From NCBI GenBank assembly GCA_963768085.1, contig CAVYGO010000003.1, positions 372,001 through 436,000 of the forward strand: a DNA stretch of 64,000 nucleotides, in the 5' to 3' direction. The position numbers and the translations under genes are program-made. A model generated the notes under the pieces. It had not been told where the DNA came from and searched no databases. It saw only the letters and a program-made list of their open reading frames with translations. Origin of the DNA: Pukyongia sp963768085. GTDB taxonomy: Bacteria > Bacteroidota > Bacteroidia > Flavobacteriales > Flavobacteriaceae. Positions 21,554 through 28,932 of this stretch are shown one piece after another. How positions within the stretch are numbered: position 1 is the first letter of the stretch; each line of letters begins with the position of its first letter.

Positions 21554-23098
21554 GTGAGCTACGAATTATTTATTAGATCCAGTTCACAAGATGTTGATTT
21601 TGCCCTTTTAAAAGATGGAAAACTTGTTGAATTACACAGAGAGGAAGAAGACACAAAATTTGCGGTAGGAGATATTTACCTGGCGAAAATTCGTAAAACT
21701 GTTCCGGGACTTAACGCTGCATTTGTAAATGTAGGTTATGAGAAAGATGCATTTTTGCATTATCACGATCTCGGACCTAAGGTTCTCTCTTTGTTGAAAT
21801 TCATAAAACGTGTAAGCACAGGTAGACTTAAAGAGTATTCTTTAAAAGATTTCCCACTTGAAAAAGAGATTGACAAGAATGGAGGGATAAATAACGCCCT
21901 CAAATCGAATCAATCTATTCTGGTACAGATCGTAAAAGAACCGATTTCCACCAAGGGACCGCGAATTAGCTCCGAGCTTTCAATAGCCGGTAGATATATC
22001 GTTCTGGTTCCGTTCTCCGATAGAGTTTCTGTTTCACAGAAAATAGAGTCTAAAGAAGAAAAAGACAGGCTGATACGCCTAATAAAGAGTATCAGACCTA
22101 AAGGATTCGGTGTCATTATACGAACCGTAGCAGAGGGTAAAAAAGTAGCTGAACTGGACAGAGATTTACAAAATCTCACAGATCGCTGGATAGCGATGTG
22201 TAAAAAGCTACAAAGGGCGCACCACCCTAGTAAGGTGCTTAGTGAGCTAGATCGTGGTGCATCGATATTACGAGATATTTTTAACGATTCTTTCTCGGCC
22301 ATACATATTAATGACGAAACGCTCTACTTACAAATAAAAGATTATGTGCAAGAAATTGCACCTAAGCAAGAAAACATTGTTAAGCTTTATGACTCTAAGG
22401 TTCCGATCTTTGAAAAATTCGGAATCGAAAGACAAATAAAAACATCCTTCGGGAAAACAGTATCGGGCAGTAAAGGCGCCTACCTGGTTATAGAACATAC
22501 GGAAGCCATGCACGTAATAGACGTGAACAGTGGTAACCGTAGTAACAAATCGAAAAACCAGGAAGATACGGCACTGGAAGTAAATCTGATAGCTGCCACC
22601 GAGGTCGCGAGACAATTACGCTTAAGGGATATGGGAGGAATTATTGTAGTAGACTTCATTGATATGGGGCATGCCAATAATCGTAAAAAGCTCTATAACC
22701 ATCTTAGAGATGAGATGAGTGACGATAGAGCCAAACACAAGATCCTTCCCCCCAGTAAATTTGGATTGATCCAAATAACAAGACAACGAGTTAGGCCAGA
22801 AATGAACATTAAGACCGCCGAAGAAAACCCCAATGTGGGTGACAACGGCGAAATTGAAGCGCCAATACTTGTAGTCCAGAAAATTGCTGAGGACCTGGAG
22901 CGACTATTTAAAAAAGACTATAAAAAGTTGACGCTAAACACGCATCCTTTTATAGCGGCCTTTTTATCGAAAGGTTTTCCATCTGTGCGAACCAAATGGT
23001 TCATGAAGCACAAAAAGTGGGTGAACATTCAACCTAGAGATGCTTACACGTACCTCGAATATCATTTTTTAGATAAAGATGGTAATCAGATCAAATAA
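21554..23098 (+). CDS. rng: ribonuclease E/G family protein (RNase G type), without Zn-link cysteines
   Basis: A 514-residue endoribonuclease for RNA decay and rRNA processing. It has an S1-like domain near residues 38-130 (VGDIYLAKIRKTVPGLNAAF), a 5'-sensor region, and the catalytic DNase I-like domain with MHVIDVNSGN and GIIVVDFIDM, which hold the two metal-binding Asp residues. The length fits RNase G and there is no degradosome scaffold. The CPxCxGxG zinc link that joins E. coli subunits is absent: after ITRQRVRPEMNIKT the sequence is ENPNVGDNGEIEAP with no Cys. The start codon is GTG (21554), chosen because SYELFIRSS follows as in relatives. Confidence 0.93.
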   Translation: MSYELFIRSSSQDVDFALLKDGKLVELHREEEDTKFAVGDIYLAKIRKTVPGLNAAFVNVGYEKDAFLHYHDLGPKVLSLLKFIKRVSTGRLKEYSLKDFPLEKEIDKNGGINNALKSNQSILVQIVKEPISTKGPRISSELSIAGRYIVLVPFSDRVSVSQKIESKEEKDRLIRLIKSIRPKGFGVIIRTVAEGKKVAELDRDLQNLTDRWIAMCKKLQRAHHPSKVLSELDRGASILRDIFNDSFSAIHINDETLYLQIKDYVQEIAPKQENIVKLYDSKVPIFEKFGIERQIKTSFGKTVSGSKGAYLVIEHTEAMHVIDVNSGNRSNKSKNQEDTALEVNLIAATEVARQLRLRDMGGIIVVDFIDMGHANNRKKLYNHLRDEMSDDRAKHKILPPSKFGLIQITRQRVRPEMNIKTAEENPNVGDNGEIEAPILVVQKIAEDLERLFKKDYKKLTLNTHPFIAAFLSKGFPSVRTKWFMKHKKWVNIQPRDAYTYLEYHFLDKDGNQIK

Positions 23099-23106
23099 CC
23101 CAAAAG

Positions 23107-23134
23107 ACCCTTTCGAAATTTACTTCGGAAGGGT
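23107..23134 (+). terminator. terminator after rng
   Basis: ACCCTTTCGAA pairs with TTCGGAAGGGT (11 bp with one G-U) around ATTTAC, and TTTTTTATTT follows. Confidence 0.9.
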
Positions 23135-23150
23135 TTTTTATTTAATGCTG

Positions 23151-23231
23151 GTTCGAGTGCCGAGTGAAACGAGGTGTATCGAGAACTTCCCGAGCCTATT
23201 TTTCCTCCTAAGGAGGATAAATCACTCGAAC
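23151..23231. repeat. REP-like inverted repeat with an internal CCTCCT-A-AGGAGG palindrome
   Basis: GTTCGAGTG (23151-23159) and CACTCGAAC (23223-23231) form the outer arms of an 81-bp element. Inside are GTATCGAGAACT, a phrase common in flavobacterial REP elements, and the perfect palindrome CCTCCT-A-AGGAGG (23204-23216), which contains a full Shine-Dalgarno core and its complement. It lies between the rng terminator and the recX promoter. Confidence 0.6.
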
Positions 23232-23248
23232 TAACATTAATTTGTCGC

Positions 23249-23256
23249 TATCTTTG
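23249..23256 (+). promoter_or_regulatory. TAnnTTTG promoter box of recX
   Basis: TATCTTTG matches the -7 consensus, and only CGCGG separates it from the recX ATG, so the mRNA is predicted to be leaderless. Confidence 0.6.
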
Positions 23257-23261
23257 CGCGG

Positions 23262-23738
23262 ATGCGAACTCATAAGACCTATAGCGTAGATGAAGCCAAA
23301 TCCCGCCTGGAGCGATATTGTTCGTACCGTGAACGTTGCCACAAGGAAGTCGCACAAAAATTAAGGGAGATGCGAATGATCCCGGAGGCTGTCGATCTTA
23401 TCATTCATCATCTTATAACAAACGATTACCTTAATGAAACCCGTTTTGCACAGGCTTTCGTACGCGGGAAATTCAGGATAAAGAAATGGGGTAAGAAAAG
23501 ACTCATTCGGGAACTTAAAATTAGAGAGATATCTCAGTACAATATTAAACTCTCGCTCAAAGAAATAACCGAAGCAGATTATCTTAGCACCTTTCACGCA
23601 CTAGCCGAAAAACGCTGGTTACAATTAGCCTCAGAAACACATATTCAGAAGAAAAAAAAGAAATTCGCGGATTACCTGTTATATCGTGGCTGGGAGTCGA
23701 ATCTGATCTGGGAGAAGATCAGAGAATTCGAATCTTAG
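23262..23738 (+). CDS. recX: regulatory protein RecX
   Basis: RecX binds RecA filaments and limits recombinase activity. The 158-residue, strongly basic protein shows the three-helix repeats of the family: LERYCSYRERCHKEVAQKL, LIIHHLITNDYLNETRFAQA (20), and RGKFRIKKWGKKRLIRELK. A fourth repeat lies near KKKKKFADYLLYRGW. Length is normal. recA is not in the window, so recX is transcribed apart from it. The TATCTTTG promoter box ends 5 nt before the ATG. The REP-like element upstream separates the gene from rng. Confidence 0.94.
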   Translation: MRTHKTYSVDEAKSRLERYCSYRERCHKEVAQKLREMRMIPEAVDLIIHHLITNDYLNETRFAQAFVRGKFRIKKWGKKRLIRELKIREISQYNIKLSLKEITEADYLSTFHALAEKRWLQLASETHIQKKKKKFADYLLYRGWESNLIWEKIREFES

Positions 23739-23826
23739 CGCCGCAAGATTCTAAAATACCTACACGCTTTCTCAGCAACGAATAAATAATTTTCCTTACC
23801 TTAGAGTTAATTACATCTATCTTACT

Positions 23827-24516
23827 TTGAAACAATTAGCCAAAATATTTATCTTCTTGTTAGCCGTGAGTTCGACTTTTGCACAAGACCCGCCTTCGGA
23901 GTTGTTTAATAGTTGGTATTACATAGGATGGGAAGGTGATTTAGGCTATTATGCCCCACTCAATGTTTCACCTCCGGTAAATCCGACTCTTGTAATCGAA
24001 ACCGACTTAAGCTTCAATGGTACGGGTGCATGTAATACATTCAGTGGTACCTTTATTTTCGATCCCGTATTTCACACTCTAGAAGTTGATGCATTTCAAC
24101 GCACCAGCAATCAATGTCAATACCAGTCTCATACGGATTTAGATAATGATTATTTTAGCTGGTTTGAATTTCATGTTTTTCAACCGTACGGAATTGAAGT
24201 TTTAACGAGTAATTATTTCGCAATAGTTTCCTTTACCGGATTCGGACCGCATTTTTCTACTACACCATTCTTGGGATCATATGATAATATCACTCCCTCA
24301 ATTTCTGTGTATCCCAACCCGTCTATCGATTTTGTCTATTTAGACCATGCTCAAGTGCCGATCAATTTTGAGATCGTTGATCTCAACGGTAGAATTATAA
24401 AAACCGGGAGTTATACTAATAAAGGAATTCATGTAGAAAATTTGAGTAAGGGACTATACTTTCTTCTTCTTAACGCTGAGAATTCAGTTCAAAGTCTGAA
24501 ATTCATCAAACAGTAA
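23827..24516 (+). CDS. secreted protein with META-like domain and T9SS type A sorting domain
   Basis: A 229-residue secreted protein. The signal MKQLAKIFIFLLAVSSTFAQ needs the TTG at 23827 as start codon; no ATG is placed to encode it. The middle (about 30-135) has NGTGACNTFSGTFIFDP and TSNQC, which resemble the META/HslJ pattern with paired Cys. The C-terminus (about 155-229) is a T9SS type A domain: ISVYPNPSIDFVYLD, then FEIVDLNGRIIKTG and LSKGLYFLLL, ending SLKFIKQ. It should be exported by the type IX system and cleaved or anchored at the cell surface. Function of the middle domain is unknown. It overlaps the convergent cupin gene by 11 nt. Confidence 0.85.
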   Translation: MKQLAKIFIFLLAVSSTFAQDPPSELFNSWYYIGWEGDLGYYAPLNVSPPVNPTLVIETDLSFNGTGACNTFSGTFIFDPVFHTLEVDAFQRTSNQCQYQSHTDLDNDYFSWFEFHVFQPYGIEVLTSNYFAIVSFTGFGPHFSTTPFLGSYDNITPSISVYPNPSIDFVYLDHAQVPINFEIVDLNGRIIKTGSYTNKGIHVENLSKGLYFLLLNAENSVQSLKFIKQ

Positions 24517-25372
24517 TCCCAAGCTTACGGTGGGTCCGCTCAATCGCTTTCTCATTCTTACTGTCGATCCATGCCTGCCCCTTTATCCTTCGCATGAAAT
24601 TATCGTAATGCCGCATCACAAAGACGTTGTAAATTGCTTTCCCCAGGTTTTTTGGGTTTCTGGCTATAGCTCTTAAACTCATAGAGAACCCCGGAGTGAT
24701 ATATCGCATATAATGCCAATAACCTTCCGGCATATAAAGTACGTTACCATGTTCCAGATTTCCTGTAAAACCTTTCGCTTTTTTGAGCGCCGGCCATTGA
24801 TCATAATCCGGATTTACAAAATTAATATCTTCACGAACAATGAGGGAATGGGGAATCTTATACAGGTAGTCATTCTGGTTCTGGTCGAAAAGTATCACTT
24901 GCTTCTTTCCATGGAAATGAAAATGGAAGATATTTGCCAAATCGATATCGTAATGCATGAAGGTATAGCTTTCTTCCCCGCCAAAGAAGAGCATAGGCAG
25001 CCCTTTCATTAACTTTAAGCCAAAGTCCGGCCATTTATAGTCCTTCTGAAGTTCCGGGACCTCTTTTAAGATATTCCACAGGAAAATACGGTATTTGGTA
25101 GGTTCACGTTTCAAGAGTTCAACGTACTCTTTCATCTCCATCGTCGCATGGGGTTCATTAAAACCATCTTTGTAATCTACCGGTCTGTTGTCGTACAATG
25201 GAACTTCTTTTTCACCGGCTACATTGGCCATATAGTCAAGGTTCCATTTTTCAAAAGCAGGCCAATCCTCAATGAACCGTTCGATGATAACCGGTTTCTG
25301 AGGTTTAAAATAATTCTTCAGAAAGTCTGCTTTGGTAATTGACTCTACCCGATCGATCTGTTTTAATTCCAT
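24506..25372 (-). CDS. cupin-like (JmjC-type) Fe(II)/2-oxoglutarate oxygenase candidate
   Basis: A 288-residue cytoplasmic protein of the cupin_8/JmjC group. The putative iron triad is His140 and Asp142 in FMHYDIDLANIFHFHFHG and His220 in MPEGYWHYMRY, with Lys157 in a place that could bind 2-oxoglutarate. Relatives hydroxylate side chains of proteins such as ribosomal proteins (ROX, FIH type). The N-terminus VIIERFIEDWPAFEKW is typical. The substrate is not known and no clear target gene adjoins. A TAATTTTG promoter box (25389-25396) lies 16 nt upstream. It ends 11 nt inside the convergent T9SS gene. Confidence 0.85.
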   Translation of the reverse strand: MELKQIDRVESITKADFLKNYFKPQKPVIIERFIEDWPAFEKWNLDYMANVAGEKEVPLYDNRPVDYKDGFNEPHATMEMKEYVELLKREPTKYRIFLWNILKEVPELQKDYKWPDFGLKLMKGLPMLFFGGEESYTFMHYDIDLANIFHFHFHGKKQVILFDQNQNDYLYKIPHSLIVREDINFVNPDYDQWPALKKAKGFTGNLEHGNVLYMPEGYWHYMRYITPGFSMSLRAIARNPKNLGKAIYNVFVMRHYDNFMRRIKGQAWIDSKNEKAIERTHRKLGITV

Positions 25373-25388
25373 GATTTAGAATGAAAAA

Positions 25389-25396
25389 CAAAATTA
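25389..25396 (-). promoter_or_regulatory. TAnnTTTG promoter box of the cupin gene
   Basis: TAATTTTG on the minus strand, 16 nt before the ATG at 25372, giving a leader of about 10 nt. Confidence 0.45.
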
Positions 25397-25425
25397 CGAA
25401 ACTTAATGTAAACCATACCTTAAAA

Positions 25426-25452
25426 AAAAAGCCCTGCTGAACAGGGCTTTTT
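25426..25452 (-). terminator. terminator after the FN3 lipoprotein gene
   Basis: AAAAAGCCCTG pairs with CAGGGCTTTTT around CTGAA. It separates the FN3 lipoprotein gene from the cupin gene on the same strand. Confidence 0.85.
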
Positions 25453-25471
25453 AATGTTTGCTATTTACATT

Positions 25472-26101
25472 TTACGGGTCTGTCGTGACAACCAATTGGT
25501 CTGAATAATCACTGAATCCATCCACACCGCAATTGGCTCTCACATAAATTTCGTACGTGGTTGAAGACTGCAAACCTGTGATCTCATAATTGCTTTGTGA
25601 GGTCTGGATAACCGTTCCTGTTCCTATAGTAAAACCGCTTAGCCCATATTCGATCTCCCAGGCCGTTTCATTATTTTCAGACCAACCAATGGTAATCGTA
25701 CTCGATGTGACCGCAATAAGGTCCAGATTCGTCGGAGTGTTACACGGATTCACCGGCTTCAGTGTTGTAAAACTTACAGAAATATAATCGCTAAAGCCAT
25801 CACTACCGCAATTGGAACGTACAAAAGCATCGTATGTGGTCATTGGATTTAACCCATCGATAAAGAAGTTCGTCTGCGAGGTTTGTGCTACGGTGCCGGT
25901 TCCAGTAGAGAAACCAGTGAGGCCATATTCGATCTCGAAGGCCGTTTCATTTCCGGGATCCCATAGGATCCGGGCAGATTCCGAATTGATCAGGTCGACA
26001 GAAATCGACAAAGGTTCAACACAATTATTTGTAATGTCATCGTCCTTTTTACAGGAAAACACGGCCAGAGTAACCATGGCCAGTACTAGGATCTTTTTCA
26101 T
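25472..26101 (-). CDS. lipoprotein with two fibronectin type III domains
   Basis: A 209-residue lipoprotein; MKKILVLAMVTLAVFSC ends in a lipobox with Cys17, followed by KKDDD. Two FN3 domains of about 85 residues follow (about 28-112 and 118-207). They are close copies: GTGTVAQTSQTNFFIDGL in the first corresponds to GTGTVIQTSQSNYEITGL in the second, and both have ETAFEIEYGLTGF or ETAWEIEYGLSGF. The last residues are a short polar tail with no T9SS sorting domain, so it would be a surface or periplasmic lipoprotein that binds protein or sugar. The pair probably arose by recent tandem duplication. Confidence 0.85.
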   Translation of the reverse strand: MKKILVLAMVTLAVFSCKKDDDITNNCVEPLSISVDLINSESARILWDPGNETAFEIEYGLTGFSTGTGTVAQTSQTNFFIDGLNPMTTYDAFVRSNCGSDGFSDYISVSFTTLKPVNPCNTPTNLDLIAVTSSTITIGWSENNETAWEIEYGLSGFTIGTGTVIQTSQSNYEITGLQSSTTYEIYVRANCGVDGFSDYSDQLVVTTDP

Positions 26102-26370
26102 GTGAGATTTGTTGCTGGTTTTCTAGAAGAACGGAAGGCAGGGTTAAAAATTGCATGAAGTTACCTATGTAAGGATCATTGTAATGTATTTTTCGGCACC
26201 TGGATATGGCCTTTTCATTATACTCAATAGAACGACTAAGATCTTTTTTTTTTGATCTTTCCGAGTGTCAAAACAGTACTAAAGTCAGAAATTCAAATGG
26301 ATTATTGCATTTTTCACTAATTTTAATAAATCTGATTTAAACTTAATCTAAAGACTCGAACCAAAAGCAT

Positions 26371-26805
26371 ATGGAAGAACATATACAACGAAAAAGTTGG
26401 TTCAAAAGAAACTGGAAATGGGTAGTGCCTACGGGAGGTTGTCTGCTGGTGATTGTCCTAATAGTGGCCTTCGCAGGATCTCTTATTTGGGGCGTGACCA
26501 GCATGATGAGCGATTCACAAGCCTATCAGGATGCAATGACAGAAGCCCGGAATAATTCGGAAGTAATTCAACTGCTGGGGGAGCCTATTGAGACCGATGG
26601 TATGAGCGGTGGCAGTATAAATTATTCTAACGGATATGGAACGGCAGCTCTTACCATACCTATTAAAGGTCCTAATGGAAAAGCCACAATTCACGTAGAA
26701 GGAAGTGGTGCAGATAAAAATTGGACCTACGAAAAAATGGAAGTTTTTATTTCAGGTTCCGAACAGATTATTGATTTACTTGAAGATGGCCCGTTAATCG
26801 AATAG
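26371..26805 (+). CDS. Coa1/Tim21-like membrane protein
   Basis: A 144-residue protein with a basic N-terminus (RKSWFKRNWKW), one membrane helix (about 18-40, CLLVIVLIVAFAGSLIWGV) and a soluble domain of about 100 residues. The soluble part has VIQLLGEPIETDGMSGGSINYSNGYG (in parts) and ALTIPIKGPNGKATIHVEGSG, which fit the cytochrome c oxidase assembly factor Coa1 / Tim21 fold. Bacterial members are usually annotated only by this similarity; a link to oxidase assembly here is not supported by neighbours. A GNAT gene follows after 44 nt. The 269 nt upstream hold no gene, only an AAGATC-T10-GATCTT palindrome. Confidence 0.75.
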   Translation: MEEHIQRKSWFKRNWKWVVPTGGCLLVIVLIVAFAGSLIWGVTSMMSDSQAYQDAMTEARNNSEVIQLLGEPIETDGMSGGSINYSNGYGTAALTIPIKGPNGKATIHVEGSGADKNWTYEKMEVFISGSEQIIDLLEDGPLIE

Positions 26806-26849
26806 ACCGGCACTTCACGCATTACTCACAGATTTATTATCTTTTCTTC

Positions 26850-27389
26850 ATGGTTCATTTCAAAAGAGTTGATACCAAATACGAGTTGGAGCAAATACTC
26901 CAGCTTCAACGAGCCAATTTACCCACCGCAGTTTCTTTTGAGGTACAAAAAAAGGAAGGATTCGTAACCGTAGAGCATAGTCTGGACCTGCTTGGTCGAA
27001 TGAATGATGCCTGCGCACATTTTATTGTCAAATCCGGGGAAGAAGTCGTTGGATATGCCTTGAGTATGCACCCAAAATTCGGAAATGACATTGAGGTATT
27101 GCGACCCATGTTTTCAGAAATTAAGAAGCATTATAAAGGTTCTGATTTTATTGTAATGGGCCAAATATGTATTGCTAAAGACTTCAGGCAGCAAGGAATA
27201 TTCAGAAAATTATACGAGGCGATGCTTCAAGGAATTCAACCTCGGTTTTCAACCATTATAACCGAGGTGGATTCGGAAAACTCGCACTCAATGAATGCAC
27301 ATTATACGATCGGTTTTCAAACTATCTCCACATATAAGTCCGATAATCATGATTGGGTACTCATGAAATTAGAGAATTCGGGGATATAA
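26850..27389 (+). CDS. GNAT family N-acetyltransferase
   Basis: A 179-residue acetyltransferase of the GNAT fold. The acetyl-CoA-binding core is IVMGQICIAKDFRQQGIFRKLY at about 105-126 (RQQGIF corresponds to the Q/RxxGxG/A loop). A beta4 strand VVGYALSM precedes it, and TIITEVDSENSHSMNAHYTIGF (in parts) follows, typical of this class. The acceptor substrate is unknown. The ATG lies 4 nt after TATCTTTT, a one-mismatch version of the promoter box, so it may have its own leaderless transcript. The acr3 gene follows after 75 nt. Confidence 0.9.
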   Translation: MVHFKRVDTKYELEQILQLQRANLPTAVSFEVQKKEGFVTVEHSLDLLGRMNDACAHFIVKSGEEVVGYALSMHPKFGNDIEVLRPMFSEIKKHYKGSDFIVMGQICIAKDFRQQGIFRKLYEAMLQGIQPRFSTIITEVDSENSHSMNAHYTIGFQTISTYKSDNHDWVLMKLENSGI

Positions 27390-27464
27390 TAATGTTTAAT
27401 TAATATTCACCCATTGTCTAATTAATCATTAATCGTAATATTGCGATAAAATAGAGGCAATGGT

Positions 27465-28523
27465 ATGGCTAAAACAAAAAAACTAGGTTTTCTCGATAGC
27501 TATCTTACAATTTGGATCTTCATTGCCATGGCAATAGGTGTAGGGATTGGATATTTCGCTCCGTCTTTCCCAAAAATTGTAAATACCATGAGCAGCGGGA
27601 CTACAAATATTCCTATTGCAATTGGTTTGATCCTGATGATGTACCCTCCGTTGGCAAAAGTGAACTACGCTTTACTACCTAAAGTATTTAAGAATGTGAA
27701 AATCCTGTCTATCTCGCTTGTCCTTAATTGGATCATCGGGCCGGTCTTAATGTTCTTCTTAGCCATTATTTTTCTGAAAGATCACCCGGAATATATGGTC
27801 GGGCTTATTCTTATAGGCCTCGCACGATGTATAGCAATGGTATTGGTTTGGAATGACCTTGCAGAGGGCAGCAGCGAATATGGCGCGGGATTAGTTGCCC
27901 TGAACAGCATATTTCAGGTAATTGGTTATAGTTTTTATGCCTGGATATTCATTACTGTTCTTCCTCCTTATTTTGGATTTGAAGGTGCGATCGTAGATAT
28001 TTCTATAGCCACAATCGCTGAAAGTGTAGCCATTTATTTGGGAATTCCTTTCCTCTTAGGAATCCTGAGCCGTCTGATCCTTGTGAAACTCAAGGGTGAG
28101 GAATGGTATACTCAAACTTTTATTCCTACTATTTCACCCATTACCCTAATTGCACTACTCTTTACAATTATAGTAATGTTCTCACTCAAGGGAGAGTTGA
28201 TCGTTGAAATTCCTTTCGATGTTTTAATTATTGCGATACCGCTACTGATCTATTTCGCTCTTATGTTCCTAATAGGATTTTTTGTGAGCAAAGCCCTGGG
28301 GGCAGAATATGACAAGAATGCGGCGATATCATTTACGGCAGCCGGTAATAATTTTGAATTGGCAATTGCAGTCGCGATCGCGGTTTTCGGGTTGAATTCA
28401 GGACAGGCATTTGCAGGTGTTATAGGGCCACTGGTTGAGGTTCCTGCATTGATTCTCCTGGTGCGGGTTGCTTTTTGGTTACGAAAAAAGTATTACAAGA
28501 AACCAACAACACAAACTACATGA
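27465..28523 (+). CDS. acr3: ACR3 family arsenite efflux transporter
   Basis: A 352-residue inner-membrane protein with ten hydrophobic helices that should expel arsenite (and possibly antimonite) using the proton gradient. The ACR3 signature GLARCIAMVLVWNDLAEG, with the conserved Cys near residue 129, and the FTAAGNNFELAIAVAIAVFG segment with its invariant Glu are both present. Length is typical. The usual partners (arsR repressor, arsC reductase, arsM) are absent from the window, so regulation and arsenate reduction must be encoded elsewhere or the transporter is constitutive. It converges on atpC and shares a terminator at 28573-28601. Confidence 0.93.
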   Translation: MAKTKKLGFLDSYLTIWIFIAMAIGVGIGYFAPSFPKIVNTMSSGTTNIPIAIGLILMMYPPLAKVNYALLPKVFKNVKILSISLVLNWIIGPVLMFFLAIIFLKDHPEYMVGLILIGLARCIAMVLVWNDLAEGSSEYGAGLVALNSIFQVIGYSFYAWIFITVLPPYFGFEGAIVDISIATIAESVAIYLGIPFLLGILSRLILVKLKGEEWYTQTFIPTISPITLIALLFTIIVMFSLKGELIVEIPFDVLIIAIPLLIYFALMFLIGFFVSKALGAEYDKNAAISFTAAGNNFELAIAVAIAVFGLNSGQAFAGVIGPLVEVPALILLVRVAFWLRKKYYKKPTTQTT

Positions 28524-28572
28524 TCATTATTGATTAAATGAATGTTCCACATCAATTCCCGCCTAAAGAAAA

Positions 28573-28601
28573 ATCCCAAATTCCGGATTGAAATTTGGGA
28601 T
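28573..28601. terminator. bidirectional terminator between acr3 and atpC
   Basis: ATCCCAAATT pairs with AATTTGGGAT around a 9-nt loop. On the minus strand it is followed by TTTTTC, so it ends the atpDC transcript best. Confidence 0.8.
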
Positions 28602-28629
28602 CAGGTTCGTTGATGTCTAGCCCGGCAGA

Positions 28630-28908
28630 TTAATCAGCCAATACGATTATTCTATTGTTATTAAGCTCCACAGTTCCACTGGTAATCTCCATGGTCCACT
28701 TACCATCTTTATCCTTGGTAAATTTATTCTCAAATCCTTCCGCTATCGTTGGATTTCCTTTGAATTTCACCTTTCCGGCATTAAGAAGTGATACTATGGG
28801 GGCGTGATTCTTCAACATCTGGAAAGGTCCCTGAATACCTGGTACCGTCACCGATTCTACTTCTCCGGCTACTAAAGATGCTTCAGGGGTTACAATTTCT
28901 AAGTACAT
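28630..28908 (-). CDS. atpC: F0F1 ATP synthase subunit epsilon
   Basis: The 92-residue epsilon subunit belongs to the central rotor stalk. It has the N-terminal beta-sandwich only: MYLEIVTPEASLVAGEVESV, GIQGPFQMLKNHAPIVSLLNAG, and FTKDKDGKWTMEITSGTVELNN (in parts). The C-terminal helical hairpin that inhibits the E. coli enzyme (about 45 residues) is missing, which is usual for Bacteroidota. It follows atpD by 24 nt in a two-gene operon; the other atp genes lie elsewhere, a split that is common in this phylum. A strong terminator follows. Confidence 0.96.
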   Translation of the reverse strand: MYLEIVTPEASLVAGEVESVTVPGIQGPFQMLKNHAPIVSLLNAGKVKFKGNPTIAEGFENKFTKDKDGKWTMEITSGTVELNNNRIIVLAD

Positions 28909-28932
28909 AATCTTTCTAATTGAATATTAGGA

